Shown: one piece after another, positions 1 through 7,008 of the stretch | How the letters are laid out: each line of letters opens with the position of its first letter | Position numbering within the stretch: the stretch's first letter is position 1 | Assembly (NCBI GenBank): GCA_020829485.1 | Contig: JAIVFU010000150.1 | Coordinates: 1-13,308, forward strand | Reading direction: 5' to 3' | Length of the DNA stretch: 13,308 nucleotides | Source of the DNA: Nostoc sp. CHAB 5834 | Lineage (GTDB): Bacteria > Cyanobacteriota > Cyanobacteriia > Cyanobacteriales > Nostocaceae | Program-made: the position numbers and the translations under genes | The notes under the pieces: model-generated | Told to the model about the DNA's origin: nothing | What the model saw: the letters and a program-made list of their open reading frames with translations, nothing else | Database searches by the model: none

Positions 1-84
1 GTGATTGGTGGTATTCAAGCTAGAGGGGAAAAAGGAAACTACAGTACACAACGTATTAAATTTAGCTCTAACAGTTCTGGTTAA
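1..84 (+). CDS. C-terminal end of an unidentified protein (partial, cut by left edge)
   Basis: Frame 1 is open from the first base to a TAA at 82-84 and reads VIGGIQARGEKGNYSTQRIK followed by a Ser/Asn-rich tail, 27 residues in all. The mix of residues looks like a real protein end and no other frame here reads as well. The start lies outside the window and the fragment is too short to assign a family. The first codon is GTG only because the window begins there and should not be taken as a start. The alternative is chance open frame, since 84 bases without a stop is not improbable. Confidence 0.4.
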   Translation: MIGGIQARGEKGNYSTQRIKFSSNSSG

Positions 85-119
85 CTTTTCGTTACATAGT
101 TATGATTTTTCCTGCCGAC

Positions 120-465
120 TTACTTAGCTTGATTTTGACGATCAATGTCGGGCGATCGTTCTGAATGTACAATCCCCTTTCCTGCCGTCATCCAATTCAC
201 AGCAAGAAAGTTGAATTTCCTGCACAGTGCCTAAACTATCGCGGTGCATCAAAGCACCATCAAACAAGTAAGTTACGGTGGCGAGATTGATATGAGGATG
301 TGGTCGGACATCAATACCTTTGTTGGGTGGCAAAACAGACGGGCCAACATGATCAAAGAAGATAAACGGGCCAACCATTTGGCGATTAGAATATGGCAAG
401 CTGCGACGGGCAACAAACCCACCCAAATCTTTAACTTCAGGTTCAATAAGTTGAAGTATTGCCAT
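120..465 (-). pseudogene. pirin family protein, frameshifted and truncated remnant
   Basis: Reading from the ATG at 463-465, the frame gives [20 protein letters not shown], then a segment with [16 protein letters not shown] and [15 protein letters not shown], the N-terminal cupin of pirins, ending at TVQEIQ. Pirins are cupin-fold, usually iron-binding proteins of varied function (transcriptional cofactor or quercetinase). After EIQ the frame derails at about 201-211. The next frame continues correctly with [20 protein letters not shown] and stops at TAA 120-122. One extra base restores the alignment. The metal-ligand pair HPH lies in the first frame and HSE in the second, so no single frame has the full metal site. 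A pirin of this type is normally well over 200 residues, so the whole C-terminal cupin is also missing. An upstream in-frame ATG at 522 exists, but the added residues do not look like pirin. Confidence 0.82.
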
Positions 466-566
466 AAGTGATGGGGGGTAATTGGTGAATGCTGGAATCA
501 TTATAAGTAGATCCACCAGCAAAAAGCTAACCTTTATGAGTTATCTGTTTATGCCATCGCTCATCC

Positions 567-719
567 GAATTTACCAGCCGTTTGGAGACAGTATTAGGTA
601 AAGCAGTTTAATTAGCGATCGCCCCTCATTCAAGCGAGGAAACCCAAGCGATCGCACATCAGAATTTACCAGCCGTTTGGAGACAGCATTAGGTAAAGCA
701 GTTTAATTAGCGATCGCCC
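567..719. repeat. 58-bp direct repeat pair carrying HIP1 octamers
   Basis: Positions 567-624 and 662-719 are the same 58-base unit with one difference (GACAGT versus GACAGC). The unit begins GAATTTACCAGCCGTTTGG and ends in GCGATCGCCC, so each copy carries a HIP1 site (615-622 and 710-717). A third HIP1 (648-655) lies in the 37-bp interval. The 274-bp spacer between the pirin remnant and the aldo/keto reductase is mostly made of this repeat, and I see no gene in it. The near identity suggests a recent tandem duplication or a dispersed repeat family. Confidence 0.85.
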
Positions 720-796
720 TCACCCCCCAGCCCATAGGCCAAGCCTTGCATCGGGTGCGATTTGTTTGTTAACTGTTGACTGACAAGGTAGCCGTA

Positions 797-1762
797 CTAG
801 CTGTTTGAGGAACTGGCTTGATTGAGAAGGTCAATAGCATCTTGGTCGAGATTTATATTGACAGCTTTCATGATATCGTTGAGTTGCTCAACCTTTGTTG
901 CACTAACAATAGGTGCGGTAATGGTAGGGTTAGCAATGAGCCACGCCAGAGAAACTTGGGTGGGAGTAGAATTATAAGTCTTTGCCACCTGATCAATTGC
1001 GTCTAAAATTCGTAAACCACGAGGATTTAAATATCTTTTTACAGAACTACCACGCAGACTAATAGACAAATCTTTTTCTGAGCGATATTTACCAGAGAGA
1101 AAGCCACTGCACAGAGAGGAATAGCTAATTACACCAATTGAGTGTTCTTGGCAAATTTGTTGTAAATCCTGCTCATAACCATCTCGGTCATACAAGTTAT
1201 AACGGGGCTGAAGGCAATAGTAGCGAGGATAGTCATATTGACGGCTAATTTCTAATGCCTGTAATAGACGCTCTGCACTATAATTTGAAGCACCAATCGC
1301 ACGTACTTTTCCTTGACGAATCAATTCTGCGTAGGTTTCAAGGGTTTCTTCAAGTGGAGTGCTTTCATCGTCGATATGCGATTGATATAGATCGATATAA
1401 TCAGTTTGTAGCCTTTGCAATGAGTCTTCAACAGCTTGTTGAATGTATTTACGAGAAAGCCCTTTGCCTCTAACACCCATGTCATTGCCAACCTTAGTTG
1501 CAATCACCACTTGGTCACGGTTGCCACGAGAAATGAGCCATTTTCCTAAAATTGTCTCAGACTCTCCACCAATATTTCCTGCAACCCACTTGGAATAGAC
1601 ATCGGCTGTGTCAATAAAATTACCTCCAACTGCTATAAAGTGATCTAAAATCTCAAATGAACTATTTTCATCAATAGTCCAACCAAACACGTTACCACCA
1701 AAAGATAGTGGTGATACTTCTAATCCTGAACGTCCAAGAAAACGTCTTTGTGTAATAACCAT
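797..1762 (-). CDS. aldo/keto reductase family oxidoreductase
   Basis: This is a 321-residue protein, the usual length for an AKR with the (beta/alpha)8 barrel. Family members reduce carbonyl compounds with NADPH in the cytoplasm; the substrate cannot be read from sequence. The N-terminus RRFLGRSGLEVSPLSFGG is the typical AKR opening. The catalytic tetrad is complete: Asp51 and Tyr56 in NFIDTADVYS, Lys90 in VIATKVG, and His129 in LYQSHIDD. The stretch RQGKVRAIGASNYS (about 148-161) and the late SLAWLIANP plus PIVSATKVEQL (about 267-292, cofactor-phosphate region) are also standard. The start ATG is at 1760-1762 with only a weak purine stretch (TAAGAA) before it. It appears monocistronic, with repeat-rich spacers on both sides. 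It resembles the YajO/Tas-like or shaker-beta-like branch of AKRs, but a subfamily is not assigned. Confidence 0.93.
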   Translation of the reverse strand: MVITQRRFLGRSGLEVSPLSFGGNVFGWTIDENSSFEILDHFIAVGGNFIDTADVYSKWVAGNIGGESETILGKWLISRGNRDQVVIATKVGNDMGVRGKGLSRKYIQQAVEDSLQRLQTDYIDLYQSHIDDESTPLEETLETYAELIRQGKVRAIGASNYSAERLLQALEISRQYDYPRYYCLQPRYNLYDRDGYEQDLQQICQEHSIGVISYSSLCSGFLSGKYRSEKDLSISLRGSSVKRYLNPRGLRILDAIDQVAKTYNSTPTQVSLAWLIANPTITAPIVSATKVEQLNDIMKAVNINLDQDAIDLLNQASSSNS

Positions 1763-2281
1763 AAGAATTCTTACAAGACAGTTTTAGAATTACTTGTGCC
1801 AACTATAGAGGTTTCCTCTAAGAAACTGAAGACGGCGATGCCAAAGGCGGGCTATTCGGTGTCGCTAGCTATAGTTTAGACCGGGGCGCACCTGTGCAAT
1901 TGGTACGGCAGACTTTGAGGCATACATCTTTACTTAAACCCTACGCTATATCCACACCATGCAAGCGCTTGTCTCTAGTTCTGAGGGAAAAAGGGCGATG
2001 GGCTACGCCCCGCTTGATTAGAGCGATCACTCTAATCAAGCGAGGAAAACTGACGAGCGATGCCAACGACTGCAAGAACCGCCCCTCTCGAATAACACTT
2101 TTGGGTCAGAGGAATCCACCCATGCGTCATGCAGTAACTACTCTGATGCTGCCTAGCCTAGACCCTAAAATGCATAGTGTAATGTTTTTCCGTTAACTTC
2201 CCTTGAGAAAATGAAAATTTCAAATGTTTCTAATGCTATTTCCTGTATATTAACAGCATAATATATTGCTCTGAAATAATT
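1763..2281. other. repeat-rich spacer without convincing gene
   Basis: This 519-bp spacer separates the reductase from the small membrane-like protein. It holds degenerate copies of the dispersed cyanobacterial GGCGATG...GGGCTA-type repeat (1835-1868 and 1993-2012) and a strong palindrome at 2011-2042. A 100-codon + strand open frame across 1894-2196 is Arg-rich, runs through the repeat and palindrome, and matches nothing I recognise, so I do not call it a gene. The last 60 bases before 2282 are AT-rich and could hold the promoter of the next gene, but no clear -35/-10 pair is visible. Confidence 0.6.
2011..2042. repeat. 32-bp near-perfect palindrome
   Basis: Arms of 13 bases at 2011-2023 (CGCTTGATTAGAG) and 2030-2042 (CTCTAATCAAGCG) are exact reverse complements. 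The six central bases CGATCA are themselves palindromic except for one pair (2024/2029). The whole can extrude as a cruciform, or fold in RNA as a hairpin with a GATC centre. It follows directly on a GGGCGATGGGCTACGCCC repeat unit. There is no T-run after it, so it is not a standard terminator. Confidence 0.8.
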
Positions 2282-2674
2282 ATGGCAACTTTACGGCGTG
2301 AGGATATTGCTCGTCATGTAGCGGCTCAACTAGCTAACGAATTTGACCCAAGCTTGCCAGAAGCTGTCGAAGAAGAATTAGCAATATTCAAACAACAAGC
2401 GCCTTCTATATCTTATGATGAATCACTGGAAGGTACAGCGCTTAAGGTAGCAATCGCTGCTTTGTTGGTTCAAATTGCATCTTTTGCAGTTCAAATTTAT
2501 GATGTATATAAGCAAGAATCAAAACCATTACCACAACAAGAAGAATATGTAATAGAGGTACAACAGAAAATAGGAACGGATGTGCTAAATTCTGCATCTC
2601 CAGAAAAACGAAAACAAATTAAGCTAATCACCCAGATAACTGTGAGAAAAATCCTAGAATCAGAAAATTTATAA
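2282..2674 (+). CDS. hypothetical protein with one hydrophobic segment
   Basis: This is a 130-residue protein of unknown family. Residues 1-45 are acidic and helix-prone (ELANEFDP-like stretch, then EAVEEELAIFKQ). Residues about 53-73 form one hydrophobic segment, ALKVAIAALLVQIASFAVQI, long enough for a single membrane helix. Residues 76-130 are polar with QQEEYVIEVQQKI and a basic tail. There is no N-terminal signal peptide, so if inserted the helix is internal. The frame ends TAA at 2672-2674, and codon use looks like the neighbouring protease gene. It is convergent with that gene; without the MITE between them the gap would be only about 17 bp. This invites the idea of a functional pair, but convergent orientation is weak evidence. 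The ATG at 2282 has no strong Shine-Dalgarno. Confidence 0.72.
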   Translation: MATLRREDIARHVAAQLANEFDPSLPEAVEEELAIFKQQAPSISYDESLEGTALKVAIAALLVQIASFAVQIYDVYKQESKPLPQQEEYVIEVQQKIGTDVLNSASPEKRKQIKLITQITVRKILESENL

Positions 2675-2678
2675 TACT

Positions 2679-2686
2679 GATTAAAT
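2679..2686 (+). repeat. target-site duplication, left copy (GATTAAAT)
   Basis: Octamer GATTAAAT directly abuts the left inverted repeat of the MITE and is identical to 2790-2797. Confidence 0.85.
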
Positions 2687-2789
2687 AGCGTTGCTGAATC
2701 AAGATATGAATTTGTCTTACGCAAATTGGCAGAGAGTAAGAGTTTAAAAGACCTGATTTTTAAGTTTCATATTTAAATTCAGCAACGCT
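2687..2789. mobile_element. 103-bp MITE with terminal inverted repeats and 8-bp target duplication
   Basis: The left end (from 2687) and the reverse complement of the right end (from 2789) both begin AGCGTTGCTGAAT. They then continue similarly through ATATGAA, giving about 21 matches in 24 positions. Immediately outside lie identical octamers GATTAAAT at 2679-2686 and 2790-2797, the expected target-site duplication. The interior is about 55 bp with no coding capacity, so the element is non-autonomous and must be moved by a transposase elsewhere. It lies within 5 bp of the left gene's stop plus duplication and 5 bp from the protease stop codon. The matching ends and intact duplication point to a fairly recent insertion. 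The parent insertion-sequence family is not identified from this sequence alone. Confidence 0.88.
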
Positions 2790-2797
2790 GATTAAAT
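2790..2797 (+). repeat. target-site duplication, right copy (GATTAAAT)
   Basis: Octamer GATTAAAT directly abuts the right inverted repeat of the MITE and is identical to 2679-2686. Confidence 0.85.
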
Positions 2798-2802
2798 TTA
2801 GA

Positions 2803-5127
2803 TTAGTGTAGGAGTGTATCATTTATCAGCCCAAACTCTTCAAAGAGCTTATAAATGTCTAAAATTCCACATCCTATACCCCTATCCCACATTCCTTGAA
2901 AATCTTGAGTTGTTCGCCTAATTGCGGCGCATATCTGTAAGGCATTAAGTTGTGACTCCGGACGCTGATTTTCCATTGCTGAAAGCAGGAGAGCTATAGC
3001 TCCTGTTACATGTGGAGCTGCCATACTGGTTCCACTCATCTGACAAATTTCATTGTCAGTACCAGAACAGGCAGCATAAATTCCAACTCCAGGAGCTACA
3101 AGATCGGGCTTTTTCCCTCCTTTACGTGTTGGACCGTGGGATGAGTCTCCATCGGGATGGAAGTCATTGGACATATTTCGTACAGAACCAACGACAATAA
3201 CATTATCCGCAGTTCCAGGAACAGTTAATGTTACACATTCATCACTACTTTCAAAAAAGACTGTTCTTGTTTTACCTATTTCAATCCAGGCATGAATGTC
3301 ATTTTCTTCTGCCATGCCACCAGCTTTTTTTACAATAAGTTTCCAACAACCCTCTTCGATAGAATCTGCACTCTCTTTTTTAAGAGCTATACTCAGTACG
3401 CTATCTCCATTATGATTAGAATGCTGTGTATAGATTACATAACACTTATTCTTAGTCAAAAATACTTTCTCTTCTTTTTTATTCATTAAACTAACCCAAG
3501 CAGTTCTTTCACGACTTGGATTCTCAACACAAAACTCAAGTTTATACCCTGGATCGAACCAAAGTTCAATCAATTCCTGTTCTCGTGTAGTTCCCCAGCA
3601 ATTCAATAACAGTTCAAACGGTACTTTAGGTGTGACACTAAATTTAGCATGTCGCCGAGTCCTTCGCTCATTTCCGGCTGACTTTACAACAACATAACCA
3701 ATTTTTTCTCCGTCTTCTAAAAAATCACTGTTATACAATTGCTCAAGATTGGATTTACCATCATGAGAGCCTGCATTTATCCCTTGACTAACGTTAACGA
3801 CAACAGGTAACTTTGCGACTTCATCTGCAACATAATTAATATATTTAAGAGCACAACCATGAGTAAATGTTAAACCTCGAGTATTCTGCGGGTCGATTTT
3901 AACAACAACAATCTTAGCTTCAGGTGCAATTCCTCCCAGAAAACGTTGTCCCTCTCTTCCTGCTGCAATACTTGCTACATGGGTTCCATGCCCATTTTTA
4001 CGTTGTCCTCTAGCATCAACATTGGATAAATCTCTAAGGTTAAGAGGAGCTAATTTATTTCTAATATATTCATCAATTTCTTCCTTTGTATACTCTTTAC
4101 CAAATGGACACCAACGACTTATCTCAGACCCTGAGTCAGTGCTTTCAGTTTGATCCCAAATAGCTAAAATTCTCGTTTCACCAGAAGAATCAAGAAAAGC
4201 ATCATGAAGCACATCAATTCCACTATCAATAATGCCGACTAATGCTTTGTTACCCTTTTCAAATTGATGGACTTTATTTGCATTAATAGTTACGGAAAGT
4301 GGGTTTGGCGGGCTTACCTCTTCACTTAATTGAGAGTCTGGAGAACTGCCTTCCCAACCTGAACCTTGTCGGCTAGCCTCAACATATATGACTTCTGGAT
4401 CTTCTTGTAAAGCCTCAATTGTACGTCGGCTGCCAACACACCCTATACTTTTTCCTAAACGAAAGGTTTCTTCATAGTCTGGAACCTGGAGAGGGTTCCA
4501 TGAAGGATTTTTCACACGAACTAGCATATCAAGGCGAACAGTATCGGTGAAACTGACTCCCGTTATCTCACCCTCCCCTTTGAGTTTTTCTTCTAATAAT
4601 CCAAACTCAAATACTAAATAAGCATCAATTTTATTCATAAAATCCTCTTGGTTGGCTTTTGCTTTTTGTTGTGGTAGTTTGCTTAAAGCTGGTGTAGAGG
4701 AGTGGATTCTACTTTTCTCAAAGGCAGGAGTTGGTTTCTGGCGATGTTTTCGTTTTGAAGAGGAATGAGGCGAATTTATAAGTGCAGGGGCAACAGCTAC
4801 CGTAATATGACAGGTTGGCTTGCGAATCGGGTAAGCTCGACCTTGCGCTCTAGGTTGGAACCGTTTTTGTACAGGACCTTGATCTGCGTAAGCTTTAGTA
4901 ATTACCAAACTAGCTCTGTCTAGCCCAGAATTATGCTCCGCATTGGCTACTGCACTTCTCAAAACTTTTAGTATTGGCGTACAGGCTTTATAAGGCATGA
5001 ACTCTAGCATGATGAGTGCTTCTTGGTATGACTGCCCTCGAATTTGATCAAGTACGCGACGCACTTTCAAGGGTGACATATTTATATAGCGCGCAATTGC
5101 CTTTGCTTCAGTAGTATTAGTAGTCAT
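2803..5127 (-). CDS. ribosomal protein uL22 domain fused to a subtilisin-like S8 serine protease
   Basis: This is a 774-residue protein in one frame. Residues 1-114 are a nearly complete uL22: [36 protein letters not shown], then the tunnel-hairpin segment with [15 protein letters not shown] and [11 protein letters not shown]. Residues 115-163 are a basic Ser/Pro/Lys/Gln linker, probably disordered. Residues 164-253 resemble a protease prodomain ([13 protein letters not shown] to [12 protein letters not shown]). The catalytic domain follows: Asp301 in [10 protein letters not shown], His380 in NGHGTHVAS, oxyanion Asn486 in SAGNE, Ser701 in SGTSMAAPH. The Asn-to-Ser distance is 215 residues, about 150 more than in subtilisin. 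The insert (about 495-635, with [12 protein letters not shown] and GCWKLIVK) resembles the jelly-roll of clostridial Csp proteases. No signal peptide is seen, so the site is cytoplasmic. The neighbours are not ribosomal genes, so this is not the canonical rplV. The fusion itself is seen in sequence; ribosome tethering is inference. Confidence 0.93.
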   Translation of the reverse strand: MTTNTTEAKAIARYINMSPLKVRRVLDQIRGQSYQEALIMLEFMPYKACTPILKVLRSAVANAEHNSGLDRASLVITKAYADQGPVQKRFQPRAQGRAYPIRKPTCHITVAVAPALINSPHSSSKRKHRQKPTPAFEKSRIHSSTPALSKLPQQKAKANQEDFMNKIDAYLVFEFGLLEEKLKGEGEITGVSFTDTVRLDMLVRVKNPSWNPLQVPDYEETFRLGKSIGCVGSRRTIEALQEDPEVIYVEASRQGSGWEGSSPDSQLSEEVSPPNPLSVTINANKVHQFEKGNKALVGIIDSGIDVLHDAFLDSSGETRILAIWDQTESTDSGSEISRWCPFGKEYTKEEIDEYIRNKLAPLNLRDLSNVDARGQRKNGHGTHVASIAAGREGQRFLGGIAPEAKIVVVKIDPQNTRGLTFTHGCALKYINYVADEVAKLPVVVNVSQGINAGSHDGKSNLEQLYNSDFLEDGEKIGYVVVKSAGNERRTRRHAKFSVTPKVPFELLLNCWGTTREQELIELWFDPGYKLEFCVENPSRERTAWVSLMNKKEEKVFLTKNKCYVIYTQHSNHNGDSVLSIALKKESADSIEEGCWKLIVKKAGGMAEENDIHAWIEIGKTRTVFFESSDECVTLTVPGTADNVIVVGSVRNMSNDFHPDGDSSHGPTRKGGKKPDLVAPGVGIYAACSGTDNEICQMSGTSMAAPHVTGAIALLLSAMENQRPESQLNALQICAAIRRTTQDFQGMWDRGIGCGILDIYKLFEEFGLINDTLLH
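4636..4649 (-). promoter_or_regulatory. internal Shine-Dalgarno plus ATG at the start of the protease part
   Basis: On the minus strand AAGAGG (4644-4649) lies five bases before an in-frame ATG (4636-4638) that encodes Met164, the first residue of the prodomain. This is the best ribosome binding site near any start in the window, while the ATG of the uL22 part (5125-5127) has none that I can see. It suggests that a 611-residue protease without uL22 can be made from the same message, and that the protease gene once stood alone with its own start. Confidence 0.6.
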
Positions 5128-6015
5128 CCAATGATTTTTAGCTGAAATATTTACAACATAATGCTCTCACAATTGGGTAAGTAGCTACAAAAAGTTCAAT
5201 GGTAGACTAGGTTTAGCTTATGCAGTAAGTATTAATAAAGTAGAATCCTGATATCAAGAAGGAAATTACGCTTTAGAGAGTTTTAATAATTTAACTTTTA
5301 TTAGCTGCTTAAATACTTAAAAAAACTGTATATCTATGTATAGCTAAATTATAACTTATTTACCTGTTAATTTATTTTTTTTCATAGTTATTTAATAATA
5401 TAAATTATACTATTCGATTTAGTCAAGCCGAGTTAAAACTTCAAGATATGATTGGCGATGTAAGTCATATTGATGACCCGCGTCCTTGGTATTACAAGAG
5501 TGATAAATCAACTTGCTTGATGACAACTATCAGACACTTTTGTATCTTTAATTTGATAGATTGTGTATCCATGAAATAAAAAATACTATTACATGCGTCA
5601 TCATAAAACGATTAAATTACAATTATAATACAAAAAATACAAATAGTTTTGGGGGAAAGTGGGCAATGTCTACGACGGGCTGCGCCTACACACATTTACT
5701 ATTTATTTTCTAGTACATTACTAGCCAGTTGTATGTAGGGAAGCGATGACCGAGCGCTGTGGGTTGGCTGCTGTCGTTCTTCTACAGCGTTGGGTCAACA
5801 ACTGGCGATTTGTGGCTGTTCTGTTGATATCTCATTTAAACTGGAAAACACCAATAAGTTATACCAAATTGCCAGAACCTTTGAACATAGCGGTGTAACT
5901 TCAATTTTTTCTTAGAGGAAAGCCCAAAGAGCATAGGCGCACCCCTTAAAGTAGACATCGCCACCTCACAACCCCAAATCCTGCTAAAATCCGTGTATTC
6001 AATACATCAACTACC
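5128..6015. other. AT-rich spacer with weak gene remnants
   Basis: This is 888 bp without a convincing gene. It must hold the promoter of the minus-strand fusion gene, but no strong -35/-10 pair stands out on that strand. On the + strand an ATG at 5448 opens 43 codons to TAA 5577-5579, with a protein-like stretch DDPRPWYYKSDK but no recognisable family. A start-less open stretch from about 5736 to 5914, with KLENTNKLYQIARTFEHSG, may be another remnant. A degenerate dispersed repeat (GGCAATGTCTACGACGGGCT, from about 5662) is also present. 5330-5410 is very AT-rich. Confidence 0.5.
5662..5691. repeat. degenerate dispersed cyanobacterial repeat unit
   Basis: The stretch resembles the common filamentous-cyanobacterial unit GGCGATGCCTACGACGGGCT followed by GCGCCTAC, with a few substitutions. 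It is non-coding and can form a weak GC hairpin. Identification rests on general familiarity with this repeat type and not on a comparison. Confidence 0.4.
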
Positions 6016-6495
6016 ATGTCTGGCAAAGGATTTGGGCAACCCCAACCTACAAAAACCGATAAACTTGTTGAATCTGCGGTGCGTTATTGCCAACAGCGAC
6101 AGCCAGAAGCATTAGACCAAATTTTTGACAATCTGCCTGTTAAGCTCAACCAGCAAGTGTTAAATGGTACGGTTGCAGCTTTAAAAAAAGACATTGATAG
6201 CCTCAGTTGGCTGTGTGGTTATTTTGCATCCGAAATTAACAGCACTGAGGACAACCAGAAGCCTCGCCATTCTATTGCAGAACTTAGCAAATTGCTCATG
6301 ACATCAGGGATGGAACCTTTCGGTGATTTTGCCCCTTACCCCGGTTGTCGCATTGTTATACTCAACAACGATAAATTTGAAGCACTGCCGCCTAGAGTGC
6401 AAGCAGCAGTCAAAGAAGCTTTTGATGTGGTAGAAACTAGTGGAGAAGAAGCACAAAGGATAAATGAGGCACTGCTACGTGAGTTGCAAGTGTAA
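6016..6495 (+). CDS. conserved-looking hypothetical protein, 159 aa
   Basis: This is a soluble protein with no family I recognise. Residues 1-15 are a Gly/Pro/Gln-rich opening (MSGKGFGQPQPTKTDK). Residues 16-75 are helical and amphipathic (LVESAVRYCQQRQPEALDQI, then TVAALKKDIDSLSWLCGYF). A middle part at about 98-122 reads GMEPFGDFAPYPGCRIVILN. The C-terminus (about 125-159) is helical and acidic, ending LLRELQV. No signal peptide, membrane helix or catalytic motif is seen. The ATG at 6016 is chosen because the frame reads sensibly from there. The Shine-Dalgarno is poor, and a TAAAAT at 5985-5990 is a possible -10 without a good -35. Codon use fits the organism and the frame is uninterrupted, so it is probably a real single-gene unit. 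Confidence 0.75.
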   Translation: MSGKGFGQPQPTKTDKLVESAVRYCQQRQPEALDQIFDNLPVKLNQQVLNGTVAALKKDIDSLSWLCGYFASEINSTEDNQKPRHSIAELSKLLMTSGMEPFGDFAPYPGCRIVILNNDKFEALPPRVQAAVKEAFDVVETSGEEAQRINEALLRELQV

Positions 6496-7008
6496 TAAAT
6501 TACATAGTTCAACTGCCCGCAAGCGTAACAATCAAAACGTAGAGGCAGCACCAAAAACTAGCAGCTTACAACGCATACCAAAAATATTGTAACGTTTCTG
6601 TTTCTTTTCTATGACTTCAGTGCATGATTGTGTAGCGGAAAATACACTGAACTATAGGTAAAGATTTGGTATGCCAAACCAACCAAATCCACACAGAAAG
6701 CGCGATCGCCCAACCTACCAAATTCAGGGGGTAAATGTGACTTGAAACATAAAATGGCAGTTATTGCCGCTTTATGCTTCATAAATTGTGACTTAAAGTA
6801 AAAGATTGCCGAAAATTAAAGGATAAGCTTGCCGAACCTAGAGCCTGACTGGTTTTGTGGTCAAATGCCCGTTTTGCGAGAGTGAACCAATACTCGCCAA
6901 GGCGACTGTCACAAGCCATGTAGTGTATGAGCGATGCATAAAAATTTAGGTATTTAGCAGTAAAAACACTGACTATAAGAATACAGCAATATTTAAATTC
7001 TCTTCACC
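6496..7008. other. spacer with a hairpin and a tiny zinc-finger-like remnant
   Basis: No gene is called in this 513-bp stretch. It contains one HIP1 (6702-6709), an imperfect hairpin (6748-6776), and two copies of TGTGACTT about 50 bp apart flanking that hairpin. A GTG at 6857 opens 30 codons reading VVKCPFCESEPILAKATVTS and ending at TAG 6947-6949. The CPFC pair looks like the start of a zinc ribbon, but the matching second cysteine pair is absent, so at most this is a remnant. Confidence 0.5.
6748..6776. repeat. imperfect inverted repeat (hairpin)
   Basis: Arms CATAAAATGGCA (6748-6759) and TGCCGCTTTATG (6765-6776) pair at 10 of 12 positions around the loop GTTAT. There is no T-run after it. 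It lies about 250 bp past the 159-residue gene, so it is an unlikely terminator for that gene. Confidence 0.5.

Noticed and set aside
1894..2196. 100-codon + strand open frame
   Set aside because: It runs straight through the dispersed repeat and the palindrome, is Arg-rich without family resemblance, and has no ribosome binding site.
5448..5579. 43-codon + strand ORF with DDPRPWYYKSDK
   Set aside because: Part looks protein-like, but there is no ribosome binding site, no family and no neighbour; at most a remnant, noted within the spacer entry.
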